Part shown: piece by piece, positions 48,501-61,284 of the stretch
Layout: the number at the start of each line of letters is the position of its first letter
Position numbering within the stretch: position 1 is the first letter of the stretch
The notes under the pieces: model-generated
What the model was told of the DNA's origin: nothing
What the model saw: only the letters and a program-made list of their open reading frames with translations
The model's database searches: none
Assembly: GCA_012295275.1 (NCBI GenBank)
Contig: CM022673.1
Coordinates: 24,786,261-24,850,260, forward strand
Length of the DNA stretch: 64,000 bases
DNA from: Chrysomallon squamiferum
Lineage: Eukaryota > Mollusca > Gastropoda > Neomphalida > Peltospiridae
Direction: 5' to 3'
Program-made: the position numbers and the translations under genes

Positions 48501-51500
48501 GTATCTTCTGAAAAACAACCTCGACCTAAATTATGTAACACTATATTTATAATTTTTGACTTTTTCTCCAAAATAATAAGTTAGCTATCTTTTGAAAACA
48601 CACCCAGACCTGAGTTATGTACCAATATATTAATAATTTTAGCTGTGTAAGTGATCTTGCTCAATTCCCAGTAACATGAAGCCAACTCTTTACCAACAAG
48701 CATGCTGTTATAAACATTTAATGTAAACAAGATAAACTCCAAATTATTACTGAAATATTCACATAAAAGCAGTTCTGGACAAAACATAACAAAACATGCT
48801 AGATTAAAAAACACTGAATATACATATGGTTAATACAAAACATATGTAACTTCACAGTGGGTTTGAGGGAATAAAACAAAAAGTTATAGTAAAACAATAA
48901 CATTTAACTTGCAACCTTGTTACATTAACCCAGAGGCAAATTCAGTTTAGTAAAAACAACAAAATACCACATACTGACAAAAACCTGTACATTTACCATA
49001 AAGTTTAATTTAACTTAAAAATGATTCATGTGAGCTAATTTTCATAAGCAAAATCAGTGACAATCTATCTTGTTGTAGAAGACTCTTACAAAACTTAAAG
49101 GTAACAGAAAAAGTTTTTAAAAATTTAATAAGGGCAATCTGATATTACGGTTCTAGACCTTTCCCAATAGCTTGAAAATTGTAAATTTTAACTTTTTGTA
49201 ACGAAAGAGAGAAGTGTGGCTGAACTAAATGTTTAGTTTGTCATTTCTATAAAATAACATTAATTCAGAGTGAAATTATAGTTTTTATAAAACCTCAAAT
49301 TTCAGTAGCAGATCAAAAGTAAAGAACTATTATAATACTAAGTAAAAAAAACCTATTATTACATCTATGAAATAAGCAATCAAATAAAATATGAAAAATA
49401 AATTTATAGTTAGAATTGATATTTCATCTCTCTCTATAAAATAACTATGTGCTGTCCTAGTCTACCTAACTATACCACGAAGATAAAAATCAAAAAAAAA
49501 AAAATACCAACCTTGGAAATTGGATTAATAGTGTTAGGAGAATGAAAAAAAGAAAATATTAGTTACTCTGTCGTGTACGGTTTAACTACACATCTGAAAC
49601 ATTGAAAGTTAGGTTTAATGTTGAAAACGTTAGTATTGTTATGGTCATGCATCAGATAATTTGTGTTACCCTCTGGTTCAGAAAATGGTTCTGGTTCTGG
49701 AACCGTTTCAGGTTCAGGAACCAATTCTGGCTCATATTCTTTTGTTGTTTCATCTTGTATTTCCTCTGCTGTAAAGTATGGTAAAAAAAAAAAAAATAGT
49801 TGTTGTTTCATTTTCTTTGTCTCTTGTATCATACTTCACACATATTATTAGGTTAATGATAGTTATATATAAATATGTATATATATATATATACATATAA
49901 TTTTAATAATGTTGGAAGATACACTGTGCAGAAAATATAATTATCTAGTATTATGGAGGTCACTCTGTTTTCTTTTGTAGATTAACCTGATTTGGCGTTG
50001 TTTAGTTATAAAGTTCAGTTATAAATTAAATAAGCTTCACTTCAGACAATTAGAATAAAAGCCAATTGTTATTAATAAATGTTTTTTTGTTTTTTTTTAT
50101 AATAAAAAAGTTTAAAGGTTTTGTTAGAAAAATTATATTTTTACAATTTTTTGCTATTAGCAGCAAAAAAAAAAAAAAAAAAAAATAAAAAATTCAACTG
50201 AAGGTAAAAAAAAATTTTGTTTCACTACTGCAGGTTCATTTACAAATCTGCATTTTCAACAGGCCCTTTATTAACTCAGTTCTGAACCAGATCCTGCGCC
50301 CTGCTATATCTGTTTAAGATTACACAAGACTTTCTTTTAGACCAATTCAAAAAAAATATATAATTATGGACCAGGATTTTGCACAGACTTTAACCACAAA
50401 CTGGAACAAAGATTTTGGAACACGTAATTTTTTTTTAAACCACATTTTTGGCATAATCTGACATTCTGAGTTCAAAATTTACCCTCGGGTGGAGACGATT
50501 CAGTGTGTTCCACTGTTTTTGCTTCAAACTCTGGCTCCCCATTCTCTTCAAAATGGTGATCAGCCTCACCAGCTGTAGGTTCACCAACTGCTTCGTCAAA
50601 GGCAGCAGTGACATCAGGTTCAGGTTCAGGTTCGTCAGCAGTGGTGGTGGAGGGGGACTCTTCATTAAGGGCCACTGTTTAACGCAAACCATTCATATAT
50701 TTATACCATTTGTTATCTACTAATAGTATACATTACTCAAAAAAAAAAAAAAAAAAAAAAAACTGGGCTGTTTCAGTTAATGTTTCTGGTGCAATATTGA
50801 TAATGTGACATGCAAGCAATTAATGGCCAATATAGTTCAATTTGAGTTAGTTTTCTGTATAGCACACTTTAGTTGATGAAAGTAACAATAAATTCATAGT
50901 ATAAAGATTATAATTTACATGCAATATCCATATTAAACACTATAAAATGATATTTAATTAAAATATGTAAAAACAAACTAGGCGTAAAACCAAAATGGAT
51001 GTATTTATAAAGTCCATTTTTCATTAAGTATTATATTCTGTTCAGAAAGTTTATGAAAACAAAAAAAAATAAAAAATCATGATAAGTCATCATTAAACCA
51101 ATGAAGAACAAGTTTCTGAATATGGTTATCACATTTTAAGGCTGTTTGGCAAACCAGCTATGTAAACTGGTTTTATAACACAGAAATAATTTATCACAAT
51201 TATCTAAAAAACATATATACATTTATATATATATTCAAATCATTAATATTTGGTTAACTGAAAAAGCAGAAGATGAGTGAAAGTTAAGGCTGCCCACACA
51301 CATATATACATCCGAACACCTAGAAAGCCAGATGCTTTTTAAATATTTCAATACTGATGTCAGTGAATACTGAATGTGTCTCTTAAGCTGGATTTCTTTT
51401 TCTACTGCAGTGAATGTGACTGTAAATTTATATATATATATATATATATATATCAAATAAATATACACCATATTTCGTGTTGTTTTGAAGGATATGATCT

Positions 51501-52393
51501 AAAAAAAAAAAAAATTAACATTTCTGTAAAACTGTTCAAAAAACAATATTCTTTTATAAAAAGTTTAACTTATTTTTTTAATTTCATTTACATAAAAAGA
51601 ATATCTGTGAAATGATTGATGATACAAGTGTTATCACAGATCAGTTAATACGAGCAGGAAAACAATTATTTAAAGTTTTGTGTTGTAATGGATGAACGTT
51701 GACTTCCTGCAGGGTGTAACCACTTGTATTGTTTTAGATGAATCATTACTGAACAACAATAAGAAGAAGACAATTCTTCATCTTATCTGTCTCAATAACC
51801 TAACCACTCTTACAGCAACTTAATCCTACAGATTATCACAGCAATTCACTTTTTGAAATGTTCTTCGCAACATATAATTAAAAAAAAATTTGCAAAATTA
51901 AAAAACAAAATCTTCAATTCAACCTACAGTACAGGTGGACACAAATAATTTTATTTTTTCCTCTTTAAGATCAAACATTATTATTGCTGTCACATTAAAC
52001 TAAAATATCTTGTAATATAAAAGGCTCCTCCTTTTCAGAAATAAAAGCAGCATATGAAGGAGAAGAAATAAAAGCTATAGGTATGATGTAGCTAAGCTGG
52101 GTAAAAGAAAACTGTTGTTGTTCTCTGGCGAATGTGTATCACTGTCAGGAACTGCTGCTACTACTGTGAAAAGATATGTTTTTGAGAACAGGATGAAAAA
52201 AAGAAAAAAAAAAAAAAAAAAGCATTGTCCTTGTACCACTGCACCTGCCTTTTCAGTAAGCACAAGCTCTTTTGCTGAAAGCCTGTTACAAAATGCTTAA
52301 AGCTATAGACAAAAAAAAAATATATATAAATATATATATCAATATTTAGTGAAGTCTTGATGAAAAATGTTTCTATACCAACAGTAAATATAT

Positions 52394-52441
<48 letters not shown>

Positions 52442-55400
52442 CAGACAAAGATACATTATGTACAACTTGTGTATTGTGTTCTAAAAAAAAAAACATTGAG
52501 TCATGAGATACTGATGCAGTAAGAAAGACAATACACTTGTCCTATACTTGATATACTTAGAATCTGAAACATCTAGTGCATCTCACATTTTAATTTGGAC
52601 ACCAGAGCTGCTTGTAATTACTGATAACCAGAAAGTATAAAATGGGTCTTTAATTTAAAATAATAATAAATGAATTTTTGAAAAATTTTCAGTAAATAAA
52701 TAAATATCAGCAAATCTAACCCTGTAGATGGTTTAAAAAAAAATTAAAAAAAAAAAAATAATAATAATAATAATAATAAAATAATAAATGATTTTTGTTA
52801 CAAAGTCAGTAAATAAATAAATATTTATAGAATAGTTTAAAAAATAATAATAATAATAAATGAATTTTATTACTCAGTCAGTATTTAAATAAATATTTAA
52901 AGAACAGTTTAAAAAAAAAAAATAATAATAAATTAATTTGGTTACAACGTCAGTAAATAAATAAATATTAACAAATCTAACCCTGGATGTCAAGTAGATA
53001 AAAAAAAAATAATAATAATAATAATAAAAATTTGCTGTTTAAATCTGTCACTGGATGTTTACTGATATTAGTGACTAATGTGACATTTCCACATGTCAGT
53101 TTTATACTGTGTAAACAAACCTACTTCTATTTTTAATCAATGCTCTAAATATTCAGCTGATACATTTTTGTTTCTAATTAGACACTGGCAGTGATAAAAA
53201 TATTTGTCATAGGACATTTTCAGTAAACATTTCAGAAATAAAGACCTGAAACAAAAAATAATCTTGCTTGTTAAGGTTTGTATCAATCTGTTATTTGTTT
53301 ACTTGTACTATATTAATTATTAGTATATCTGCAGCATATGTTCATGTATTAATAACGACCTCGATGTACATTTGAATAGCATATGGACTCAATTATGATG
53401 ATGACTATTAACTTTTCTAGTATTAGAAACACAAATAGAAGCATTTAAAGCTGTAGGTGTGTCTATATTTCAAAGCAGCAGGGAAAATTAGAAAGGTCTT
53501 AAATTTTCACAATGTTTTCTTAATAATCTTTTATGGTGTTCATAAATAAAATTGGAGAAAAAAAAAATAAAAAATTTAATTGGAAGACTTAAAACTAATG
53601 GACACTGAAAGAAAAATAGAAAAATTAAAGCCACTGTGATGATGGTCACTGATGTGTTCATTTAATACTTGAATTAAATGAATGGTGACCATTAAGAATT
53701 TTTTTTTTTGTGTGTGTGGTTGAAATATTAGTAACAGGTGTCTCTATCAAATATGTTAGTCCAAACACTAATTTTTATTATTATAATATTTTTAATTTCT
53801 ATGTATAAAAATATCTATATTAGTATTCAACAGTAAAACTAATAATTATTAAGTTTAATGAAAATGTTATTGTTTGAAAACACAAATATTATATTTCAAA
53901 AACAACAAAAAAACCCCAGATTACAGCAAATTAAAATAAAGATACAAGTTTATCAACACATGATAAATGCTCAGAAATTAAAATATATGTAAGATACATT
54001 TTATAAAAAATACATTATTTAAATCTGTTTTTAAAATAAAAATTAATGTTAACATTAGCAGTCATCTTTTTGAACACTGATCATAAAATGGTTCTCAAAA
54101 ATAATTTATTAGTTATACACAGCCAGACACAAAAAAAAAAAAAAACTGCAGCAATTATGACTTGGTTTGTCACCTTAAAACAGAAATTACATTTAAATGT
54201 TTGTTTTTAGTATATACTTCAGTAAACACAGCTGTTGACTATTAATCACATTTAATTAAGAATTCACTTATTTTTCACTTATATACATGTAAACATAGGT
54301 GACTTGGTCGAGCCTATTTCTAAAGCTGGCTGGCTGTACATACATATTGTCTGTTACAACTATTGTTTATAGAGGGAAGAGACCATAGTAATTGGTTAAT
54401 GAAAAAGGAATGAGATTTGTTAGTTTCCAAGCCCCACCACAATATAATAAGCTAATATATATATTTATTTTTATTTTACCAGTCTCAGCAGCAAATTGTT
54501 CTTGTGCAGTCTCTGGCTGAACTTCATCATTTGTCAACCCCTCTGAAATCATTATTTATCATGTTACACAGAATACATTTAACACATTGCATCAAAATAC
54601 AACAATGAATTTTAATATTAAATCAGTCATGTCTTAATAAAGTAATTTTAACAAATTGTTTTTTTTTTAAAATAGAACCCTGAAAATTAAATAAAAATAT
54701 TATTCACTGAAATAAAAAATGAAAAAGAAGGAATTCGGTTACTGAAATAAAACAAAATTATTTGAAACGTAAGTGAGTATTTACTTCAAATTTAACAATA
54801 TGTATGTATGTGTGTATGTTTGTTTGTAACATTAAAAAATATTTTTAAAAGTTCAACTATGTGTTGTAAAAAATAAACCAGGAAAGATTTTAAATACTTC
54901 AATAAATTATTATTACTACTGATTGTAAATACCAGTTTTTATTAACTATTATAATTTAATATCCACAAAGGAAGAAAAGAAAAAAAAAATTAATATCATA
55001 CATTTAGACATAATACAGATGTATGTAATTTTCACTTTTATAACAATTTTAAAACAAACAGAACCTTGTTACAAGGATCATCCTGTCATTCAGTCAAATA
55101 AAATCAGATGCATTTTATTTCTCATTATTTTGAATAATACTAATAATGATTAAAAACATTTAAGAAATAAAATGATAAAAAAGAAACAGAAAGAAAGTTA
55201 AAAAAAATTACAGTTGGAAAATAATTTAGGACAGAATGATATTAAACAAACTGTAATTGTTAGAAAATATAAATTACAACAAATAAAAAAAAATATCATT
55301 AAGAAATTTATTTATCTATTTTTGTAGTAATTTAGTTGTTTATGAAAATGTCTGATACTATTGCAGTATGATACTTAATGCACTATTAAATAACAAACAT

Positions 55401-55570
55401 CAGAAAACATTACCAGTTAATGATTTTTAATGGAGTTATTAAATGCTATTAGCAAAATAAAATCATACACAGCCCCAAACTTTATTGATTATGTTGTGGA
55501 AATTGGTTAGCTTTGGTTCAGATCAAAATGTCCTCAATGGTGAAAATATGGGTTTCATTTATAAATATTA

Positions 55571-55601
<31 letters not shown>

Positions 55602-56251
55602 TATTAGTTTACAGCAAAACTTTTTTAGTCAAAGTTAAAAATCTGAATTTTTTGTTTTTGAAGCAGTATATATTTTTTATGTTTGTATTTCTCAAATACT
55701 GTCGCTAAATAACTAATCTAAATGTTTTAACAGCAACATTACTGTAACAAGACTGAACAATTTACCACAGTCTCCAGTACTCTTCTCTTTACTTGTTTTT
55801 ATTTGGAATTTTTATTTTAATTACACAAACATCGAATTTATAACTGTTCAAATATACGTTTGCTGGCTGTCAATAAGTTAGGTCAATTAAGCAATAAAAG
55901 CCACATTTAAAGCACCATTGATTAACAGCACATTTGTTTTGTGTTTGTTGTATTTTTTTAAAATTTCATTAGTATTTAAGTCTGGGAAACTACTTTGCAG
56001 CAAGTGAATTGTACAGTCCAACTATACCTTGGCAAGTGAACTGCAAATATGTGAAAATATTTTTCATTAAAATACATTTAAAAAAAGAAAAAAAAGAATG
56101 AAGAATGGAAAAATCTTTAAAAAGATAGAACGTGTTTGAAAATATTAATGGGAAAAGCAAAGTCAATAGGGATTATTTTTCAAATTCCACCAATTTTATT
56201 CTATTCTGTGAATTCATGTGACCAAAAAAACAAAACAATAACATGAAAAAG

Positions 56252-56290
<39 letters not shown>

Positions 56291-56780
56291 AAAAGAATAA
56301 TCAAAGCATGTAAAGCTTGTCACATTTAACTGGCAAGAAAAAAAACCAGACTAAATTTCTAAATTCCTCTCTATAATGTTTACCTGCCCAAAAATGTTTT
56401 TTGAAAAATTTTAATAATAAATAATAATAATAATAAAAAAAACACTAATATAAACAACAGGAAAAGAAAATAAATAATAAATATCTTCAGGCAATTCTTT
56501 TCAGATTTTTGACATTTGAAATATTTTCTCATGATTTTGTTTTGGCATGCAGACATATACACACACAAAATTGTTTGTTTATTTACACACTTGAAAAACA
56601 AAAATGTGAAAATTCAAAAACATAAACCAACCCAGAAATAAACACCAACACCTTCAAAAATTGTTTATAAAAATCTTCCTTTTCTGCAGTGAATGATTCA
56701 CTGGCCATACAACAGTCACTGAATGTCGAGTTTATTTGTAATGAACAGGAAGTAACATTTAAGGAAATTATCAAATTTCC

Positions 56781-56819
<39 letters not shown>

Positions 56820-59800
56820 CATGCACTTCATTCAATTACAGATGTCAGAAATATGTAACTAGATGACACAGAAGTAATGGGGTAAAATAATAACATAAAT
56901 TATCTGAAAGATGAGAGTCGTTCTGACATGCGATGTGTTTTTCCACTGAAATTATCAGAGTCCAGTGACCATTGGGAACCAATGTGTCATTTACCATGTG
57001 ATATTACTTGTGTGACACACACATAAATTACTGTACTACTTGAGATCCAACATCCCCCGAGGTAATGTGTCAACTAGTGTCACAGCCTTTAAAAAAAGAC
57101 AACCACAGATTTTAAGTTGCTCAATAACAGTTAAAAAATAGACCTCACAATGCGAGAATGAAAGAACATTTGTTACTGTTACAAATATTAATCTACGTTT
57201 TTATTACGTTCAGATATGTTCTTTGCTGAAAATAATGTGTTTTAAATTAACATCAGTTTTAAATATATTTTATTCTTTATGAATAGCACTAAGTAAAATT
57301 CATTGCATTTAGGTATTTGACAACTTGCTTATCATTTTGTTGTATTTAGCATGGAAGCATAAATAACATGTTACATTAAAATTGATCTGAAATATCTAAA
57401 TCTCTTCATTTACAACATTCATTTTTTTTTAATTAACCGATATTCTTTAAATGGAAAAGCTAATCTTAAACTAATTCTCAGGAATTTCTTTATTTCGTCA
57501 ATAATTTAAAATATTTTAGAAGGCATTACTAAATAAAAGAATTCATGAAATGCAATGATCTATTAGACAAATATTACTTAACAGATTAGATTCTTCAGTT
57601 AAAATATTACAAAGCTGTTGATAAGACATGCCCTTTGGACATATAGATGGTTTCTGAGATGAAAGATTTCAAATGACCATTAACCAGTAACTAGAAATGA
57701 AATTTATTCTTTTCCTTTGATTTGTGCTAATTTTTTTTTCTAAATGATTCTTATCTATTGTTTGTATTAAAACTGCTATCATTGCTAGTGAACGTGTGAA
57801 AGCATCTAAAACATTTCATTTGCTATTTCAGACTTAAACTCTCAGTAGTTGAAAATCTGAACACTATTAAAATATAAATAAATTGTGCATGCAGTGGAAA
57901 AATGTATATACATATATATATACATACAAAATTATGTTTTGTATTTTTCCAAAATATTTTATTTGTCTTTTCTAATGATGTAAAATGCCAGTGAGCAGGT
58001 AACTTTCCCTTCTGTTCTGGTTTCATCTGACATATTGTAGTGATAAATAAACTTAGTAAACGTGGAAACACTGCAACATTTATTTACTCATGCGAAGCAA
58101 GAAAAATGAGTGAATAACTGTAAAATGGCTTCACATATTTATCAAGTTTAATAACATTGGACTGAACAACACAAGAGTTTTGTTGTTAAATTTGTTATTA
58201 GTCAAGTTTGATGTTGTTAAATTTATTATTGGTCAAGTTTGGTGTTGTTAAATTTATTATTAGTCAAGTTTGGTGTTGTTAACTTTATTATTAGTCAAGT
58301 TTGATGTGTTATAGGCGTTTTGCTCACAGCACAAAGTCCTGTATTACATCCTAAATGAAAAGCTAAATGATTATTGTGCAGGAATTTCCATTTTAATATA
58401 TCTTAATTTAATAATTTAACATTAATATAAAAAAAAAAAAAAAATTTAATAAAAAAAAAAAAAATAATAATACTACAATGCTCTCTTTTTATTTTTTTGA
58501 ATCAGAAACAATATTTTAATTTTTTTATTTCATTTTTTAAAAATGTAAGCCTTTCTACTGTCTGTCCTTATTTAACATAAACAGCCAGCAGCCTGTCAGT
58601 GTTAACAAACGATAAAGAAACAAATTCAGCACTGATGACAATTTCTGAATAAAGCCAGGCAAACAAAGGTTCTACAAAAAATGGTTTTAAATGGAGGATC
58701 TGTTTCTACAGCTGTGCACTGTTAGTGGGATTAGTTCTAAATCACCATTTGTATAAAACTTGCTATATTTTACCATCGTCATCATCGTTTGCGATGTCAA
58801 AAATTGGTTTAGGCACCTCTACCTCTCCAGGCTCTGCCTGCACTGGCATGCCTGATTCTGCTGCCAGTTCTCAAACAAACAAAAAAACAACATTCAGTTT
58901 ATTATAAAGTCAAGAAAACACTGCCGTATATTGCTTTTTTCTTTATACGTGTAATATTTCTTTGGTGTCAACATAAATTTCAGATTAACATTCCTTTTTA
59001 ACAGAAATGTGCGAAAATAAATAAATAAAAAGGAAATAAATATGTCAAGCTCAAAATTGAGAAAAAAAAAAAAAAAAGAACATTACTTAATACAAAAAGA
59101 AATCATTGTTTTTATTTAAAAAATATAATAAATAATAAATAAAACAATTGGACTGTGTGTGGGTGTTTGTGTACTTTAAGATAATAATATTTCAGCTGTC
59201 ACATTTTTTAATAAAAAGTGAAATATCCAGTAAAAACCAAATATTTAAATCATTCTATTTACTTGTTTTTATATACTGAATTTGTAAATACAAATGCAAA
59301 ATAAAGAATGATAAAACATGAGGCCAAAGACTAACATTCAAATGTTGAAGCCAACATTTCCGTGCTAAAAGCAACATTTGATTGCTATGGCATGTCACAT
59401 ATACGTTCTCCATGAGGGAAATAAAAAAAACTGATTTCATTTTGAAACTGCTAACAAGCAGCATTAAACACCATTTAAAATAATTTTTAACCTAACATTT
59501 ACTGAGAAAAGAGGAAAAGTAGGGTCTGGAGAAGTTACTACTGTAGTGCAATGAAGATCACTTCCTTCACTTCAAGCAGGTATATCTACAATAGTAAAAT
59601 GTTTTACTGTTTAATCAGCTATAGTATGTAAAATAGTAAACAAATTTTATTGTTTAACCAGCTATGGTAGCTACAATAGTAAAACCAATTTTACTGTTTA
59701 ACCAGGAATAGTAGCTACAATAGTAAAAAAATATATATAAATGTGTGTAGACTTGATCTACATAAGGGGATGTCTTTTTACACAGTCAGAGCCATTGGGC

Positions 59801-61284
59801 ATTACAGCATAAAACATGGGATAAGCCTTTTTATGAAACAATGGCAATGAATTGTGTCTGCTGGCAACCTGCCACAGGCAGATGATAAATAGGACAGCTA
59901 TTTCACCCCAGGTGATGTTTGTGCAACACAAAGTGACATGCCAGGATGGTTGTATGTCAAGTAAAAATGTTCATTTGGACGTTGGTGGACAGTCCCTCAG
60001 GAATAACTTATACGTGTATATCAATTATTTATCTAGCATTATTATTATAAACTTCACTATTTATACACTGTTACATGCTGCTTAACTATTGATTTTGGTT
60101 CATCGGTTTATGTAGCAGAAAATTTCTTTATTACTCTAGGGCATGTTGTTATCTACAGATCTTTTATAAGTGAAAAAAAATATATTATAACAAACAAATG
60201 TTAATGTGACTCATTTAAGGAAAAATGTAAATAAACAAATGCTTTTTATCTGAAACACAGATGATTTGTGAATTCTTATTATCTTCTTTTTTTTAATTTT
60301 TTTAATTTATTTTTTTTTCCCTTCTAAATTTCTTAAATATTTAGTCTGTATACTTGTTGTCCACTTATTACCAAATGTGGTTTATATAAAATTAAAAATA
60401 AAATATAAGTATTTTAGTATGAACACTTGACCTGTTTCACAAAGAAAGTGTCACCAAACTGGTACTTCTGAAACCCTAACTATACCAGTTAAACGTCCTA
60501 GCTTATCTCAGTTCCTCACCAGGAAGGTCAACGACCTCTCAACTATTTTTAGAAACTGAAAACTGGAACATTAAGCATTAAGACTTCAAATTTATTTTCA
60601 TTTTACTGGTTACCAAACGACCGAAATTATTTATAAACTTCTTAGTTTCGGTTTCATAAACTCTGAAGTGATGCAAAACACAGAATGACATTTCTGTGAA
60701 GAAAAAAAAAGAATATTAAAGGTTTGAAATGTAAATTTTTAGTGTATAAAACCTGTGCTGTTTTCGCAACTCACCTCCTGTTTTTCTGGAACACTTGTAG
60801 ACTACCTGTGGCATCTGGTTGTTGACTGTGATATTTTGACTCCTGTAGTAGGCATCAGCCTCGGGGTCAAGCACCAGCAACTTGGTCTCCTCCCCTCCTG
60901 CCTTGATTTTGCCTATGACTTCCTGGTGGCTTCTTGACTCAATGTTTTCACCGTTCACCTCAACTATCCTGTCTCCCTCGCGCAAATCGGCATACATGGC
61001 TGGAGAGTCATCATCGATTTTACCAATGAACTGGCCTGGTTTATTCCGCTCCGCGTGCAAATTGAACCCATATCCCTGAAAATCGGGCCTCTTGATCATG
61101 TGACACAATCGAATTTTGTACTCGCTGCTGTCGACGTCGTTGGACAAAGCGTGGACATCGTTTTCCACTGGAGCCAGTTCAGGCTCAGGCTCAGGTTCAG
61201 GCTCAGGTTCAGGCTCAGGTTCATGGTGTGTCTCAGGCTCTGGTGTGTCTTCTACTTCGTTATGATGCTCCTCCTGAATTGGAT
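45345..61284 (-). CDS. NHERF1: NHERF-type PDZ scaffold with ERM-binding tail, 3' part (7 exons; 5' end outside window)
   Basis: Na+/H+ exchanger regulatory factor family: a scaffold under apical membranes that links transporters and receptors, through PDZ domains, to ezrin/radixin/moesin and actin. Exons in window: 61284-60775, 58860-58774, 54542-54480, 50674-50483, 49768-49670, 46173-46136, 45542-45345. Joins are phase consistent (entry phase 1; 1-1 through the linker exons; last join phase 0) and end in TGA. Two diagnostics: a PDZ domain with GYGFNLHAE...KPGQFI and EVNGENIE, closest to NHERF PDZ1/PDZ2, and a C-terminal MDFRSKYDMFQQM that fits the NHERF ezrin-binding tail (human MDWSKKNELFSNL). 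The first exon present opens mid-codon, so upstream exons, probably including another PDZ, lie beyond 64000. Confidence 0.92.
46136..46173 (-). CDS. NHERF1: NHERF exon F (38 nt micro-exon)
   Basis: Encodes DTSRTVNGQASYV and changes the frame register from phase 1 to phase 0, so it is needed to join the linker exons to the last exon. Acceptor TTTCAG and donor GTAAGT are strong. Skipping it would shift the tail out of frame. Confidence 0.75.
49670..49768 (-). CDS. NHERF1: NHERF linker exon E (99 nt, phase 1-1)
   Basis: Encodes 33 residues rich in EPE/VPEPE repeats (KEYEPELVPEPETVPEPEP...). The acceptor is a CAGCAG tandem (NAGNAG), as in exon B. Donor is GTAACA. Same compositional type as exons A and D. 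Confidence 0.8.
50483..50674 (-). CDS. NHERF1: NHERF linker exon D (192 nt, phase 1-1)
   Basis: Encodes 64 residues, strongly acidic, with a DEPEPEPD block resembling the EP repeat in exon A and ending HTESSPPEG. Acceptor AACAG, donor GTAAAT. Predicted disordered. Confidence 0.8.
52740..53030. repeat. Degenerate AT-rich tandem array in NHERF intron
   Basis: Blocks of poly-A, (AAT)n and GTCAGTAAATAAATAAATATT alternate about four times with a spacing near 70-120 bp. Confidence 0.7.
54480..54542 (-). CDS. NHERF1: NHERF linker exon C (63 nt, phase 1-1)
   Basis: Encodes 21 residues (EGLTNDEVQPETAQEQFAAE...), acidic and Gln-rich, with donor GTAAAA identical in type to exon B. Isolated by introns of about 4.2 and 3.8 kb. 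Symmetric phase fits the flanking cassette exons. Confidence is moderate because it is short. Confidence 0.65.
56784..56818. repeat. (CA)n microsatellite
   Basis: About 17 CA units in the NHERF intron between exons B and C. Similar (GT)n/(CA)n tracts occur at about 62708-62740 and 63585-63612. Confidence 0.9.
58180..58308. repeat. 31-bp tandem repeat, 4 copies, in NHERF intron
   Basis: GTCAAGTTTG recurs at 58201, 58232, 58263 and 58294 with TTGTTAAATTTATTATT between. Confidence 0.9.
58774..58860 (-). CDS. NHERF1: NHERF linker exon B (87 nt, phase 1-1)
   Basis: Encodes about 29 acidic residues (ESGMPVQAEPGEVEVPKP... ending DIANDDDDG), with donor GTAAAA. The acceptor is a CAGCAG (NAGNAG) tandem, so one residue could be added or lost by splice choice. 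Length is a multiple of three; skipping keeps frame. Confidence 0.8.
59588..59727. repeat. About 43-bp tandem repeat, 3 to 4 copies, in NHERF intron
   Basis: AATAGTAAA recurs at 59590, 59632, 59675 and 59719, with TTTACTGTTTAACCAG-like sequence between. More diverged than the other arrays. Confidence 0.8.
60775..61284 (-). CDS. NHERF1: NHERF exon A: EP-repeat segment plus PDZ domain
   Basis: 510 nt, entry phase 1 and exit phase 1. It begins with an acidic linker and about seven consecutive Glu-Pro dipeptides encoded by an alternating CAGGCT/CAGGTT hexamer repeat (plus-strand reading, 61178-61223). A full PDZ domain follows: YKIRLCHMIKR, carboxylate-binding loop GYGF, DDDSPAMYADLREGDRIVEVNG, helix region HQEVIGKIKAGG, ETKLLVLD. 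The GYGF loop and following helix suggest a class I PDZ; His at the start of the alpha-B helix (HQEV) supports that. Confidence 0.93.

Larger units (their letters stand above)
46174..60774 (-). other. Introns of the NHERF 3' part
   Basis: Introns of about 1.9, 4.2, 3.8, 0.7 and 3.5 kb separate the exons. They are AT-rich, with (TA)n, (CA)n, poly-A and several minisatellites described separately. No nested gene was recognised. The region 59.78-60.05 kb is less AT-rich than its surroundings but encodes nothing recognisable. Confidence 0.5.

Noticed and set aside
51357-51416. Another possible NHERF exon (VEKEIQLKRHIQYSLTS after ACTGCAG)
   Set aside because: Same phase problem and basic composition; its start resembles the 56.7-kb candidate (shared ATTCACTGCAG), which may be coincidence.
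56641-56710. Possible extra NHERF cassette exon (AEKEDFYKQFLK after ACTGCAG)
   Set aside because: Nearby donors give phase 0, not the phase 1 needed for exon C; no compositional match to the acidic linker. It could be rescued only by transcript evidence.
60420-60670. Moderately complex segment with GTTTCACAAA and GTTTCATAAA
   Set aside because: Considered as an inverted-repeat element, but the two ends have the same orientation and no terminal repeats were found.
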